A stretch of 64,000 bases of DNA. Origin: Morella rubra. Its lineage: Eukaryota > Streptophyta > Magnoliopsida > Fagales > Myricaceae. Below the pieces are notes generated by a model. It did not search any database. It was not told where the DNA came from and saw nothing but the letters and a program-made list of their open reading frames with translations. Where the stretch lies: the NCBI GenBank assembly GCA_003952965.2, contig CM025853.1, forward strand, positions 18,229,752 to 18,293,751, written 5' to 3'. The translations under genes were made by a program, and so were the position numbers. Positions within the stretch are counted from its first letter, which is position 1. Each line of letters begins with the position of its first letter. This document shows, one piece after another, positions 30,401-41,452 of this stretch.

Positions 30401-31946
30401 TATGAATCTGTAAATATAAGAAAGAAAATTCACAAGTATATTAACAATCCATTAGCATAGGGATTTTAATAGCTAATGGTACCTCCCACTGAATCACAGC
30501 AACCAATCGAAAAAGCAGAATATAACATGTATATTTAGTGTTTGTAGTGGGTATCAAGAACTTTCAACTTATGTGCACATAATCCTATTTTAGTAATCAT
30601 GCACAACTTATAAAAGCAAGTAGCATCTACTTATCATGATCACATCACATGTTGTATATCATGCATATACAAATTTCATGATTCTTGATATTTCTTTTGG
30701 CCACCAACATAAACACAATCTTCACTATTTAGTGGACGTGTTTATTTAGTTAAGTGCAACCATCGTCTAAATGACACGTAATTTTGTAATAGGTAGGTAT
30801 TGCTGTTTTATTCAACACCCCCACCATTCATACACGCTCACATATCTTCACAAGAAGTATACGGGACAAATTATAAAATCAATAATTGGCCGTGATTATT
30901 TTAGTTTTAACAAATCATCAATCAAATAAAATTCCCAAATACCAACAATGGAAGGTCATGGGATTTTATTTTCTGGTAAAATAATCCCTTTTAACACTAA
31001 TATTAAATCTGTAAAATTTTTTTTTTTAATCCAGTCAAATTAGATTGACTCGTTGACCCACCGGTCTGGGTCCAACCCGGTCGGTGTGGGTAGCGGTCTG
31101 GGTCCAACTTGGACCGAAGTCAGGTCGTGGTCCGAGTCTAACCGGAACCTGGGCTGGGCTATGGGCCCGGGTCCAACTCGTGGCCCAAGCCCCGCACGGG
31201 CTGCCATGGCCCAGATCTCATCCGACCATGGGCTGGCCTAATTGGGCCCAGCCTGTGCGCTCCCCCTCTCCCCTTCCTTTTTTTATTTTTTAATTGGACC
31301 CAGCCCAACGTTTAGGCTGGGTTTGCTGGGCCTTGGGCTAGGTAGGGCAACCGTTGCCCTGCCTAAGGCCCAAACGCGCGATCCAGGGCATCTCGTGCCC
31401 TAGGCGTCGTTTGGCCCCCAAGGGCAGGGGTTATGCCCAGCGGCGTAGCCAGCCACGTATGGTCGCACCCTGCCACCACCAGGCCAACCACCCCACGGCT
31501 TGAGGTGGCCATGGGAGGCGGCGGGGAGGCCAAATGGCCTCAACCCGTCGAACCCGTGTACCCCCAAAGGGGTACACCGCGATAGCGGCCACCGTTGGCC
31601 GTCAGGCCATGCGGCGCCGCTGCTTGCTTCGCTTGGGACCACCAGCCGTGGTACCCGGCCAATTGAGCCACCACCGGCGGCTGGTGGTGGCCGGATTGAG
31701 AGCAAGAACACTCTCTCTTTGTGAGATTTTTCTTTTCATCGGGCACAAAAAAATTCAACCAAGAACAATACAAAAACAACCCGATTTCATCTCTTTCTCA
31801 AAGAGCTCACAAAAGAAAAACAAGATTTATCACCAGATTTAACAGATCTCAACAAATCGCCAAAAGAAAACCCAAGGGCATGGGCTCCGCAGAAAATGTT
31901 TTCCTCTTTTGAAAGAACAAAAATACGGACAAAAGAAGAGTGCTTT
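30401..31946 (-). other. Copia 5' leader with GC-rich island
   Basis: Between the gag start and the truncation by the Tekay LTR lies a long untranslated leader. Its part nearest gag matches 52260-52385 of the plus-strand copia ('gtgggaggtaccattag'). About 31050-31700 is strikingly GC- and CpG-rich with 'gggctgggcc' phrases, equivalent to 51230-51720 of the other copy. ORFs seen there on both strands are composition artefacts. The primer-binding site and LTR are lost beyond 31946. Confidence 0.7.
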
Positions 31947-34900
31947 TGTCACGCCCCAAACGCTAGCCCGACAAGGCTAATGACAGCCGTGAGCATTCCC
32001 AACAACGAATGCTCCAACACAGTTATTAAAATCTTGAGGCGGAATTTTTTTTTTTTTTTCAAACTAACCTGCCTCTCACTAATTCAGAAAAATATGAATT
32101 TCTCTAGTTCATGAAAATACTATTTAGAATTTTAATTTCTTACCCACAGCTGACATGCAGACTCTCAATGCTCTACTGAAGTATAAGGATATGTAAATAA
32201 ATGTGGGCAAAATAAAAATATATAGCTACATCAAACAACACACATAGAGAGACATTTAGAATCCAATCCTCAGGCAATAACTCAAAGCAATAAATTATAA
32301 TTACATTATGGTCCCAAAATATAAGTTGCTTAAGAGCCTTAAGCCTCATAGGCTAAACAGACCATGACCACCACACATTGGAGGTTCATATCAGCTCTTT
32401 CAAAAATAATTAGGATCTACAGGAATTGCAAGTTAGGGGAGGGCACCCTCGTCAGCCCCCCTCCTCGGGTTCTAGATCCTCCCCATGAGTTCCCTCACTT
32501 GGAACATCATCTGGAATGATACAATTGAAATACTATGAGTCGAATGACTCAGTAAGGGATATGCATGACATGATCATGAATGACAGGTATATATATGCCA
32601 AAATAAATGCATGTTTATGTATGCAACTCTTGCACATGCAAATTTGCTTAAAGTCATTTCATATTTATTTTGGGCTATCTCTATCGCTCCATTTACCCCT
32701 GAAGTCAGGGTTGTGCGTTCCCTTCGAAACTATTCCCCTTTCCCTTGGAACATGTCATTTGGTAGAGCTAGCCTTGATGTGGCCCCAGGCCTAATGGCTA
32801 GACACGACCCTTAGAGGTCCACACCTTCTCGCATTCATCCTTCAGTGTGGTTGCACATACCTCGAGGACTACCCATCCTTCTCGCATTCGTCCTTTGGAC
32901 TGATGCATCTATCTTACTTGGGTACGGTACCGACCATCTTATTTAGCCCCATAACATATCATAAAATCTCATTCTTCATTTGCATAAAATTTCCCTTTTC
33001 TTCCTCTTTAGAAAATTAATGCAAATGCTCATGACGTGCTTGATGACAATTAATCATGCTGTGTATCATTCCAGTTTTCGGAGAAATAATTTTTTCACTT
33101 ACCTTCGTCCACTTGAGCTTATGGTGGCACCTTGCCTACAAATGAGTCATGCTAATGTCATTTAGAGGTTTATAGATGTAGAGAATAATCATTCAATTAA
33201 ATTCAGCACATCATACAAAATCACCCATATTTCTTGACTTCCCAATGGTGATCCTACAATGCAAAGTATTATCTTAAGGTTGCTGAAGCCATAAGACTTG
33301 GATGCAAAACTGATCCTTACACTAATTTTCATAACATATTAAAATTTCAGGTAATTTGGAGCTCGTTTGCCACTCGAAAGATTTACCCGAAAATGCGAGC
33401 TGCTGAGGATGCCCAAGCGGACAGCCCGACGTCTCCAGCTTCAAAATTCATAAAAATGGCTCCAAACTGCATGAAATTTCTTTTAAACTATTCTGCCTTC
33501 ATAGTTCAAGCTTGAAGATAAAAATCACAAGCATCGAAATTACTATGCATTTTCAAAAACACTTCATATCAGATGAAAATCCTAAAGCAACACTGCTGCT
33601 GCCTCCAGCTCGGCCTTCTACTTTCAAAACATCACAACTTATTCATTACACCTCTAAATCACACGAAATTTACCTTAAAATGTTCTTCTTTCACAAACTT
33701 AAAATTCAAGACCAGATTCATAAAATTTGGACTTAAACTGATCACTTAAAAGATTTGAAATGAGCTTCTGGACGTGCAAGGCTGCTGGCAGCTTGACGTC
33801 TGAACCTTGAACAACATATAACTCACCCAATACTTATCGGAATCACCCAAGGTATGGCTTAAAATCTTTGTATTTCATAGGCCTATAACATAGAATTCTC
33901 TCAAGATCAGGGAATAAGAATAATCATATCAAAGGTCACTCCTAATTTCGTGATCTGCAGAAGCTAATTTCAGCAACTGGTTTTTCAGCAACTAGTCTAA
34001 CAAGCCTTCTCTATAATTCTCAATGATCTCCAACATAATAGCCAAGCTTATCAATGCTACGGGTTCTCCAACAACAACAATAGCTCATAATAGAATGGGT
34101 CTAACCTCTATAGATGCAACAGCAACAACAAAGAAGTTTTCTTTTCAACCAATTACATTATTAACAGCAGCAACTATGGTCTCTTCAAGCATCAAAATTT
34201 CCAGCAACCATTCACTCAAATCTCTCCATGCCATAACCAACATTCAAGAACCTATTTAAACCCCTAAGGAGGTGCTGAAAATAATAGAGACATCTATGAA
34301 AGCATAGAAGCAAATCTGCCCTCCACTCTCCAACTCATTTGCACTTCCACCATTTAAATATCAAATGACAACACCCTATGTCACAACCATCACATACCCG
34401 GCCATGCATGTGCAAAACAGGTTTCAGCTCTTGCCACACCTCATAACAGAAGCTATTCTCTTAAAAATCCCCTACTTTTACAATTTCAATTCAAAACTTA
34501 CAGCAATATCATGATTCTATCTTCATCAAGCCAAGCTATTGCATTGTCCTTTCTTTAGGCTTTCCAACAAACACTTATGACACAACTATTTTTCTTTTGA
34601 AACCTTAACTCAAACTGACCGTGCATGCCTATTAGTTCTTGAAGTTCATCACTTGTAACTTGACTCTCTAATAAAACTCACATGCATCTCAGCTTAGAGG
34701 TGAATCTAATACATAAAAAAAAAAACCAAGAAGGTACTATACGCAAGGCTTGGTCACTTCCTGCCATAGCCGATCATCACATGCACCAAAAATAGAATTT
34801 TCTCTATGTTTACCTTCTGCCATAAGCTCCTATCTACAGCCAACTAACTTAGAACAAAAGTTCTTCTCCTTCATTCACATCTCTAGAACACTTTGCATGT

Positions 34901-35769
34901 CTACCTTTCATTCCCAACTCATCAATACTCAAATCCAACATGCAGCAAGGATAGCAACCGAAACTAACTCTAACAAATTACCCACACAAAACTCACGGTT
35001 CCTATAGAATTCTGAATCCTAATGTTAGATCCCCCTTTACCTTGGCTTCTCTTGGTTTTCTCTACTGCAGCTGAAGTCTCTTCACTCCACGGCAGTTCCT
35101 CTTTCCTTTTTCTTCTTCTCTTCTTTCTTCTCCTTCTTCTCGGCTTTCCCCTTCTTCTCTTCTCTCTTCTTCTTCTTCTTCTCGGCTTCTTCCTCTTTTC
35201 TCTCTCGGTTTTTCTTCTCTTCTCTCACTTGTGTGTGAGTGATAGGGGAGACGTAAAAAGGAAAATGCGGAAGGGGGGAGGGGAAATGGCGTGAAACAAG
35301 TTTGGGGGAGGAAATGACCTCCATGCCCCAACTTAGTTTGCAACGCCATTCACCATTGGAGGAATGGGCGGCAACCATTCTCTTTCTCTCTTTTTTTTTT
35401 TTGCCACTTATATGACTAACATTGACTCCCTTCCATTTGATTCCAAGCAACACACATTTTCAAAGATCAAAGCCCCTAGTTCAAATCCTTCTAAATAATT
35501 GCAAATTTCGGGATATACTTGAACAAATAAAAATGACTAGCATAATTAACCCCAATAATAAAATTTATCACTATTAAATTCGCAAACAATATAACATTTA
35601 AATTATAACTAAAGATGCATGAAAATGTTAGAGGAAAATTTCACCTTAGATATAGTTTTAAATCAAGTCAACCATACATGTCTTTTCTCAATAATTTAGG
35701 GTAGTGCAAAACTTAAAGAGTCAAAATAAAAATTAACATTGAAAGAAACCTAAAAGTCGGGGTCTCACA
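31947..35769 (-). repeat. 3' LTR of the Tekay-like element (3823 bp)
   Basis: On the minus strand it starts TGTGAGACCCCGACTTTTAG, right after a polypurine tract, and ends GGGGCGTGACA. The terminal 1.2 kb recurs at 41453-42664 and, inverted, at 43536-44594. 33100-34150 matches inverted 42666-43540. It contains a long pyrimidine tract (35095-35235). No real ORF. Confidence 0.88.
35095..35235. repeat. Polypyrimidine (CTT-rich) microsatellite-like tract
   Basis: About 140 bp of almost pure C/T on the plus strand, with ctt/tcttctt runs inside the LTR. It yields Glu/Lys/Arg-rich artefact ORFs on the minus strand. Confidence 0.85.
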
Positions 35770-35780
35770 TCCTCCCCTCC
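35770..35780 (-). other. Polypurine tract of the Tekay-like element
   Basis: GGAGGGGAGGA on the minus strand immediately precedes the LTR start TGTGAGACC. Confidence 0.8.
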
Positions 35781-35815
35781 TTATAAAAATTCTGACCTCG
35801 GAATTAGGTCTCTTA

Positions 35816-36665
35816 CTACCAGAAATTTTGCCCCGATCGTGGGGGCCTAGGACCATATGGGTGCGGGTGAGCGCTCGAGCTTGCTTCACTGCTGACCTCG
35901 CCGTGGTAGATGTGGTCTGGGGAGTTACTGCCTGTCCAAGAGTGGGACAAGGATTCGTAACTCCGACCTATGATACTAGGGTCATGGATCACATTACCCG
36001 AAGGCTCGTGATACTTAGGTGTAAAGTCCACTTCCTGCGATGGGATGTGGGTCTCAGGAATGTCATTGAGGATACTCGGTCCCCTACCATATACTCTTCT
36101 AGCACCCTCCCAAGGATCATATTCCCATGATGGACTCTTCTCAGTGTACTCATCTTCCTGACCCCTACCAATTTAGGCAAAGGGTCCTCCTCCATTGGGT
36201 CTTCCTCTGGATCCTCCATTGGATCCTCTTCTGGATCTCCTCCCTCCTCCTCTGGATCCTCCTCTCTATTCATTTGCTTAATGACTCCAACGGGAGTTGT
36301 ATCTTCCTGTGAATCTGAGCAATCAGAGGAGTCGGTCCAATACATGCCGTGCCCAGGGGCTACGGGGTACCTTCGCTTGGAAGGACCAGGCTGGTCTTTC
36401 TTTTGAGGGGGCGGGGGCTCTTGAGTCCCCACCATAACCTCCTGCAACTGCGGTTGCTGAGGCGGTATCCACCTAACTGAATCCTCACTACCCACACTTT
36501 GTGCAACAAAAGCGGTAGCACACGACTATCCGAAGGTGGCATTGAGTCACGAGACCTGGGATTTACACGGAACAGACTGCGATACTCTCGCGGTCATCCT
36601 TCTACGCGGGGGAGAGGTGGGGAAGTCATGGACTGAGAGCGTGGGGGTCGACGACTCGATGACAT
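35816..36665 (-). pseudogene. Accessory ORF downstream of pol, acidic repeat protein
   Basis: The ATG at 36665 starts 'MSSSRRPPRSQSMTSPPLP' directly after a splice-acceptor-like TTAGCAG. The frame is broken near 36600. The longest open part (36495-35989) is 168 residues, with a proline/glutamine-rich N-terminus ('PPQQPQLQEV'), a serine/aspartate patch ('YWTDSSDCSDSQEDT') and an acidic repeat of EEDP/MEDP units (about 36270-36170). Another shift leads to 'VDFTPKYHEPSGNVIHDPS' and a terminal 'PRPPRSGQNFW' with its stop at about 35816. It lies on the pol strand between the chromodomain and the polypurine tract. I know of no function. It could be an element-encoded accessory protein made from a spliced transcript. 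Confidence 0.5.
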
Positions 36666-36882
36666 CTGCTAACATGGTAAAAATAGTTAGTTTCAATATC
36701 ATAATTCAATCATGTGCATTTATATATATCTATGCTATACACAACCATAGAGTTCATATATACCCTTATTCAAGCATCTAGTCATATAGCGTAGAGGTGC
36801 AATCAAAGAAGGAAAGCAAAAGATCACGTAAGTTATATAAAAATTCTATCACAAAACAAAAATTGACAGAGCAACATCCTTC

Positions 36883-37417
36883 TTAATTTTGTTCTTCCTG
36901 CAATTCTGGGTATTTTGAGTACATTTCGCTCTCTAATTCCCATGATGCCTCCTCTACTCCGTGGTTTCTCCACAAAACCTTTACAAGTGGTATGGTCTTT
37001 GTCCTTAACTGTTGCTCCTTTCTATCTAAAACCCTTACCGGTTCTTCTACATATGTAAGGTTCCCCTTTAATTTGCAATGGCTCATACTCTAAGACATGG
37101 GTAGGGTCGGGTACATACTTCCTCAGGAGCGATATGTGAAATACATTGTGGACTCCCTCTAAGCAAGGGGGTAGGGCCAACCTGTACGCCACGGGTCCAA
37201 TTCGATCTAAGATCTCAAAGGGTCCTATGAATCTGGGTTGGAGCTTTCCTTTCTTCCCAAACCGTGCTATACCCTTTGTTGGGGAAATCTTCAAAAATAC
37301 CTTACTCCCAACTTCAAATTCAAGCTCTCTTCTTTGGTTATCCGCATAACTCTTCTGTCGGCTTTGGGCTGTCCCGAGTCTATCCTTGATTATTTGAATC
37401 TTCTCTCTTGTCTTCAA
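36883..37417 (-). pseudogene. Tekay-like integrase C-terminus and chromodomain
   Basis: The frame 37417-37022 contains '[20 protein letters not shown]', 'FEVGSKVFLKISPTKGIARF', and the GPY/F module 'LQPRFIGPFEILDRIGPVAY' with 'VHNVFHISLLRKYVPDP'. A frameshift near 37050 leads to 37086-36883 with 'EEPVRVLDRKEQQLRTKTIP', then 'VKVLWRNHGVEEASWELESE', the chromodomain (h-x-V-x-W ... E-x-x-W-E). This is the normal C-terminus of Tekay pol. It is separated from the main pol frame by a shift near 37400. Confidence 0.92.
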
Positions 37418-39383
37418 GACTATTTTCCCCTAACAGTCTTCTTTCTCCTACCTCGTCCCAATACAGTGGTGATCTACACTTCTGCCCGTACAATGCTTCA
37501 TATGGTGCCATACCGATACTCGCCTGGAAACTATTATTGTATGCAAACTCTGCTAAAGGCAAGTACTGAGCCCAACTTCCTTTAAAATCCATAACGCAGG
37601 CCCTGAGCATATCCTCCAGAATCTGTATAGTCCGTTCTGACTGCCCGTCCGTCTGTGGGTGGAAGGCGGTACTGAAATTCAACCGAGTACCCATCGATTC
37701 CTGCAGTCGTTTCCAGAATCTCGAAGTGAACCTCGGATCCCTATCCGACACTATACTCTTGGGCACTCCATGGAGCCTAATAATCTCCTGGAGATAAATC
37801 TCAGCTAACTTTTCTGGGGTATACTTCACCCTAATGGGTAAGAAGTGTGCCGACTTGGTCAATCGGTCCACAATCACCCATATAGCATCATAACCTGCAT
37901 TAGTTCGAGGCAACCCTACTACAAAATCCATGGCTACCCCTTCCCACTTCCATTCAGGGATCTCTAGAGGCCTTAATGTTCCTGCTGGCTTCTGGTGCTC
38001 TGCCTTCACCTTCTGACATGTCAGACATCGAGCAACATATTCTGCTATCTCCCGCTTCATATTAGGCCACCAAAAGGCCTCCTTAATATCTCGATACATC
38101 TTTGTGCCTCCTGGGTGAATAGTATAAGGCGTAGTGTGAGCCTCTGCTAAGATCAAGTCCTTGATTCCCTCTGTACTTGGCACACAAACTCTGTCTCGAT
38201 ATTGTAACAAACCATCCTTATCCCTAAAGTCAGGGTCTTCCTTTTTTCCAATCCTCTCTCTAATCCCTCCTATCACCTTATCATTCTTCTGGGCTTCGCG
38301 AATCTGCTCCTCCAGTGTAGGTTGCAACGAGAGCCCTGCTATCGAGACAAACTGATCGGCAATGATAAGCACGATCTCTGCCCTTTCCAAGTCTCTCATG
38401 ATTCCCTCAGGCACCACTTCCATTGAACTTGTCTCTGCCGACTTCCTACTTAGTGTGTCAGCCACCACATTGGCTTTTCCTGGGTGGTAGCTAATTGTGC
38501 AGTCATAATCCTTAATCAGCTCCAACCATCGCCGTTGCCTCATGTTCAGTTCTCTCTGGGTGTTAAAATACTTGAGGCTCTTATGATCTGTGAATATCTC
38601 GCATTTAACCCCATACAAGTAATGTCTCCATATTTTCAACGCATAAACTACTGCAGCTAGCTCTAAGTCATGAGTGGGGTAATTCATCTCATGAGGCCTC
38701 AACTGTCTAGATGCATAAGCTATGACCCTTTTGTCTTGCATCAAAACACAACCTAAACCCTGCTTCGAGGCATCACTGTAGATTTCATACTCTCCATGTT
38801 CTGAGGGTAATGCTAATACTGGGGCAGTAATTAAGTTGGCCTTTAATTCTTGGAAACTCCGCTCACACTTATCTGTCCATTCAAATTTGACATTTTTCTT
38901 TGTTAAAGAAGTCAAAGGCGTGGCTAACTTTGAGAATCCCTCAATAAATCTCCGATAGTACCCTGCTAGCCCCAGAAAACTTCTTATTTCCTTTACGTTT
39001 GTAGGCCTTGGCCACTTGGATACAGCATCTACCTTCCCGGGATCCACGGCAATCCCTTCACCGGACACCACATGCCCCAAAAATCGGACTTGCTCCAACC
39101 AAAACTCACACTTGGAGAATTTGGCAAACAACTTCTTCTCCCTAAGAATCTGTAGAACAGTCCTTAGATGCTTCTCGTGCTCTTCCTTATTTCGGGAATA
39201 AATCAATATATCATCAATAAAGACAACTACAAACTTGTCTAAGAACTCCTGAAACACCCTATTCATCAAATCCATAAATGCGGCTGGAGCATTGGTTAGC
39301 CCAAAAGGCATCACCAAGAATTCATAGTGACCATATCGTGTTCGAAATGCCGTCTTAGGTATATCTCCCTCCTTCACCTTCAA
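37380..39383 (-). CDS. Tekay-like pol: RT (most), RNase H, integrase core
   Basis: A 667-residue open frame, the longest in the window. It starts in RT with '[20 protein letters not shown]' and '[15 protein letters not shown]' (catalytic DD), then '[20 protein letters not shown]' and '[20 protein letters not shown]'. RNase H: '[18 protein letters not shown]', '[20 protein letters not shown]', '[20 protein letters not shown]' and '[13 protein letters not shown]'. Integrase: zinc site '[19 protein letters not shown]' with '[11 protein letters not shown]', then core '[11 protein letters not shown]', '[19 protein letters not shown]' and '[19 protein letters not shown]' (D, D, E present). The methionine at the left is not a true start. 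It was once continuous with the RT N-terminus (39603), and its end (39437-37400) is shifted relative to the C-terminal module. Confidence 0.93.
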   Translation of the reverse strand: MKVKEGDIPKTAFRTRYGHYEFLVMPFGLTNAPAAFMDLMNRVFQEFLDKFVVVFIDDILIYSRNKEEHEKHLRTVLQILREKKLFAKFSKCEFWLEQVRFLGHVVSGEGIAVDPGKVDAVSKWPRPTNVKEIRSFLGLAGYYRRFIEGFSKLATPLTSLTKKNVKFEWTDKCERSFQELKANLITAPVLALPSEHGEYEIYSDASKQGLGCVLMQDKRVIAYASRQLRPHEMNYPTHDLELAAVVYALKIWRHYLYGVKCEIFTDHKSLKYFNTQRELNMRQRRWLELIKDYDCTISYHPGKANVVADTLSRKSAETSSMEVVPEGIMRDLERAEIVLIIADQFVSIAGLSLQPTLEEQIREAQKNDKVIGGIRERIGKKEDPDFRDKDGLLQYRDRVCVPSTEGIKDLILAEAHTTPYTIHPGGTKMYRDIKEAFWWPNMKREIAEYVARCLTCQKVKAEHQKPAGTLRPLEIPEWKWEGVAMDFVVGLPRTNAGYDAIWVIVDRLTKSAHFLPIRVKYTPEKLAEIYLQEIIRLHGVPKSIVSDRDPRFTSRFWKRLQESMGTRLNFSTAFHPQTDGQSERTIQILEDMLRACVMDFKGSWAQYLPLAEFAYNNSFQASIGMAPYEALYGQKCRSPLYWDEVGERRLLGENSLEDKREDSNNQG

Positions 39384-39603
39384 TTGGTGATATCCTGATC
39401 TCAGTCGATCTTCGAGAATGCCTGTGCCCCTTGCAATTGATCAAATAGGTCATCAATGCGAGGCAACGGTATCTATTTTTTATGGTCACCTTATTCAACT
39501 CCCGATAATCGATGCACATCCTAAGGCTTCCATCTTTCTTCTTAACGAACAAAATCGGTGCTCCCCAAGGTGACACACTCGGCTGAATAAACCCTTTCTC
39601 CAA
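39355..39603 (-). pseudogene. Tekay-like RT N-terminal segment
   Basis: The frame starts '[20 protein letters not shown]' followed by '[20 protein letters not shown]', the first RT blocks. It then goes out of frame at about 39470 ('[12 protein letters not shown]' in place of the usual [14 protein letters not shown] text), which removes the first catalytic-Asp region from the main pol frame. Two small indels probably explain this. Confidence 0.88.
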
Positions 39604-40292
39604 TAAATCCTCCAGTTGATCTTCAGTTCCTTCAGCTCTGCTGGTGCCATCCTATACGGTGCTTTAGAAATTGGAGCTGTCCCTGGTTCCAACTCGATAC
39701 CAAACTCCACTTCTCTATCTGGGGGTAAACCAGGTAATTCTTCAAGAAATACGTCGGGAAATTCGTTCACTACCGGGGTTTGTTCTACCATAGTAGCCTC
39801 TTTCTGTGTATCATGTCCTCCTTGCAACAATTTCTTGGCCTGCATGGCTGAAATAATCGCTGGTCTTCGCTCCATCTTTCTCATACCTATAAAACAACAG
39901 TCTGGTCTCCCCTCCTTTTGGAACACGACCTTCTTCTCATAACACTTTATACTAGCACCGTGCGTTGCCAACCAATCCATGCCTAAAATAATGTCGAATC
40001 CCCCCATCTCCATTACTATCAGATTGGCTAACATTATTTGCCCCTCGACTTCTATTGGACAATTCTTCACTATTCGATCACAATTGATCCTCCCACCAGT
40101 AGGTGTCGACACTACTACATGACATTCTAGCGGTTCGTGTTTTATATCCTTTGCCTTACAGTATGCTGATGCAATGAATGAATGCGTGGCCCCTGAATCA
40201 AATAAAACTAGTGCTTCCCCCTGAGGCAAAGGCAACTTACCTGCCACCACATTTGTTCTGTTCTCCACATCCTCCGAGGTGAGAGCGTACAA
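39495..40292 (-). pseudogene. Tekay-like aspartic protease and protease-RT linker
   Basis: The 265-residue frame begins 'MYALTSEDVENRTNVVAGKL', then the catalytic 'ALVLFDSGATHSFIASAY' (D-S-G intact), 'IVMEMGGFDIILGMDWLATH' (C-terminal protease box) and the linker 'VVNEFPDVFLEELPGLPPDR', '[20 protein letters not shown]' and '[10 protein letters not shown]' leading to RT. The frame then drifts (39615 onwards) relative to the RT segment at 39603. The protease itself looks intact. Confidence 0.9.
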
Positions 40293-41306
40293 CCTTGCTT
40301 GAGCAGAACCACCTTGCCTTCTTGAATTATTTTGTTGGGAGGGTCGAGGTGCTTGGTTTGAGTTGCCAGTTACCCTACAATCTCTTGCAATGTGACCTGG
40401 TTTCCCACACTGAAAGCATACTCCCTGTCTGCATTCCCCTGGGTGTTTCTTGCCACACTTGTTACATGTTGGAAATTGGTTTCCTCTGGAAATCTGGCCC
40501 CACCAGGCCTTCGATTCTGTCCCTGGGATGAACCCTGCTTACTCTTCTTCCAGGGCACCTGAGATGTTGTCGGCTTGGAAGGAGCCTTCCTCTTTTGCTG
40601 GTCGTAATATGCCGCTGTCCTTTGCAGCCCCCTTTCCACAATTACTGCCCGTTCTATCACTTCTGCCAAAGTCTTCAAATTGTGGCTATAAACCCTATCG
40701 TAGACTCGAGGGTGGAGTCCCTCCTCAAACTTCCTAGCTTTCCTCTCCTCATCTGGCACTAGGTATAGGAGCAAACCTTACCAATTCCATAAATCGACCA
40801 GAGTACTGTTCAACTGTCATAGCCCCCTGAGTCAAGGTGGCAAACTCTCTCGCTTTTGCCTCCCGAGTGGTCCTTGGAAAATAGCGATCCAGGAATTCTT
40901 GTTGAAACCTCTCCCAAGTTATGGCCTGTTGCCCCAACTCTTGGCTAGTAGTAGTTTCTTAGACAGCCACCACCTCTTAGCATCCCCCTGCAGCTTGAAA
41001 GTAGCAAAGCTTAGTCTCTGGGTTTCCGTACACCCCAAAACTTCAAGCAACTCCTTTATCTCTACAAGCCAGTTCTCTGTCAAAACAGCGTCTCCCTTGC
41101 CATTGTACACTGGCGGGTGTTGGCGGTTAAACTGGTCAAAGGTGCATCCTTCAGGGCGGCCTCTTGCCCCATCCACATTAGCCCCTTGTTGCACCTGCTC
41201 AGTGACTAAGCTGAGCCATGTGTCTTAAAACATCATCAGTAGTGACACCCGGTTCTTCGGGCCCCCGATCCATGTTTCGATTCCTGGGTGGTCCTCTAGT
41301 TGGCAT
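40293..41306 (-). pseudogene. Tekay-like gag with zinc knuckle
   Basis: The ATG at 41306 opens 'MPTRGPPRNRNMDRGPEEPG'. A stop near 41205 and a frame change lead to 41194-40919 with 'DQFNRQHPPVYNGKGDAVLT', 'NWLVEIKELLEVLGCTETQR' and 'ATFKLQGDAKRWWLSKK'. Then 40937-40749 has 'ITWERFQQEFLDRYFPRTTR' and 'FATLTQGAMTVEQYSGRFME', and 40774-40370 has 'ARKFEEGLHPRVYDRVYSHN' and a basic segment. Near 40460-40370 two CCHC-like phrases are split between frames ('CRQGVCFQCGKPGHIARDC' is readable only with one shift). The order matches Tekay capsid-nucleocapsid. Four frame breaks. Confidence 0.88.
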
Positions 41307-41452
41307 CCTACACTACAACGTCATCACTCTGTAAGTATTCTAACGATTGATTATAGGTACATTACAATTCTAGCATACCCGAAGTCCAATGGACGAGTAG
41401 CGAATCTCGAGTTCCCTACACTCTTTTTTTTTTCTCGCTTTGACCACTAAAC

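Larger units (their letters stand above)
23536..31946 (-). mobile_element. Ty1/copia retrotransposon, minus strand, 5' end lost
   Basis: The order on the minus strand is leader, gag, CCHC, protease, integrase, RT, RNase H, polypurine tract, 3' LTR: the copia order. It carries frameshifts, stops and a substituted integrase Asp. Gag is split by a family-A solo LTR. The 5' LTR and primer-binding site are missing, because the Tekay LTR begins at 31947 within the leader. The plus-strand element at 49687-60221 is a diverged relative sharing leader, polypurine tract and LTR blocks. Base composition is AT-rich except for a GC-rich leader island. Confidence 0.9.

Noticed and set aside
31053..31842. 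Several ORFs on both strands in the GC-rich copia leader
   Set aside because: High GC lowers stop frequency. The frames overlap on both strands and the related leader at 51200-51720 does not keep them.
35022..35453. ORFs of 90-123 residues in the Tekay LTR
   Set aside because: Translations of a polypyrimidine tract; Leu/Ser/Phe or Glu/Lys/Arg runs only.
41430..41452. Primer-binding site of the Tekay-like element
   Set aside because: The sequence next to the LTR end (GTTTAGTGGTCAAAG on the minus strand) does not match the tRNA-Met complement used by the other elements; I could not assign a tRNA.
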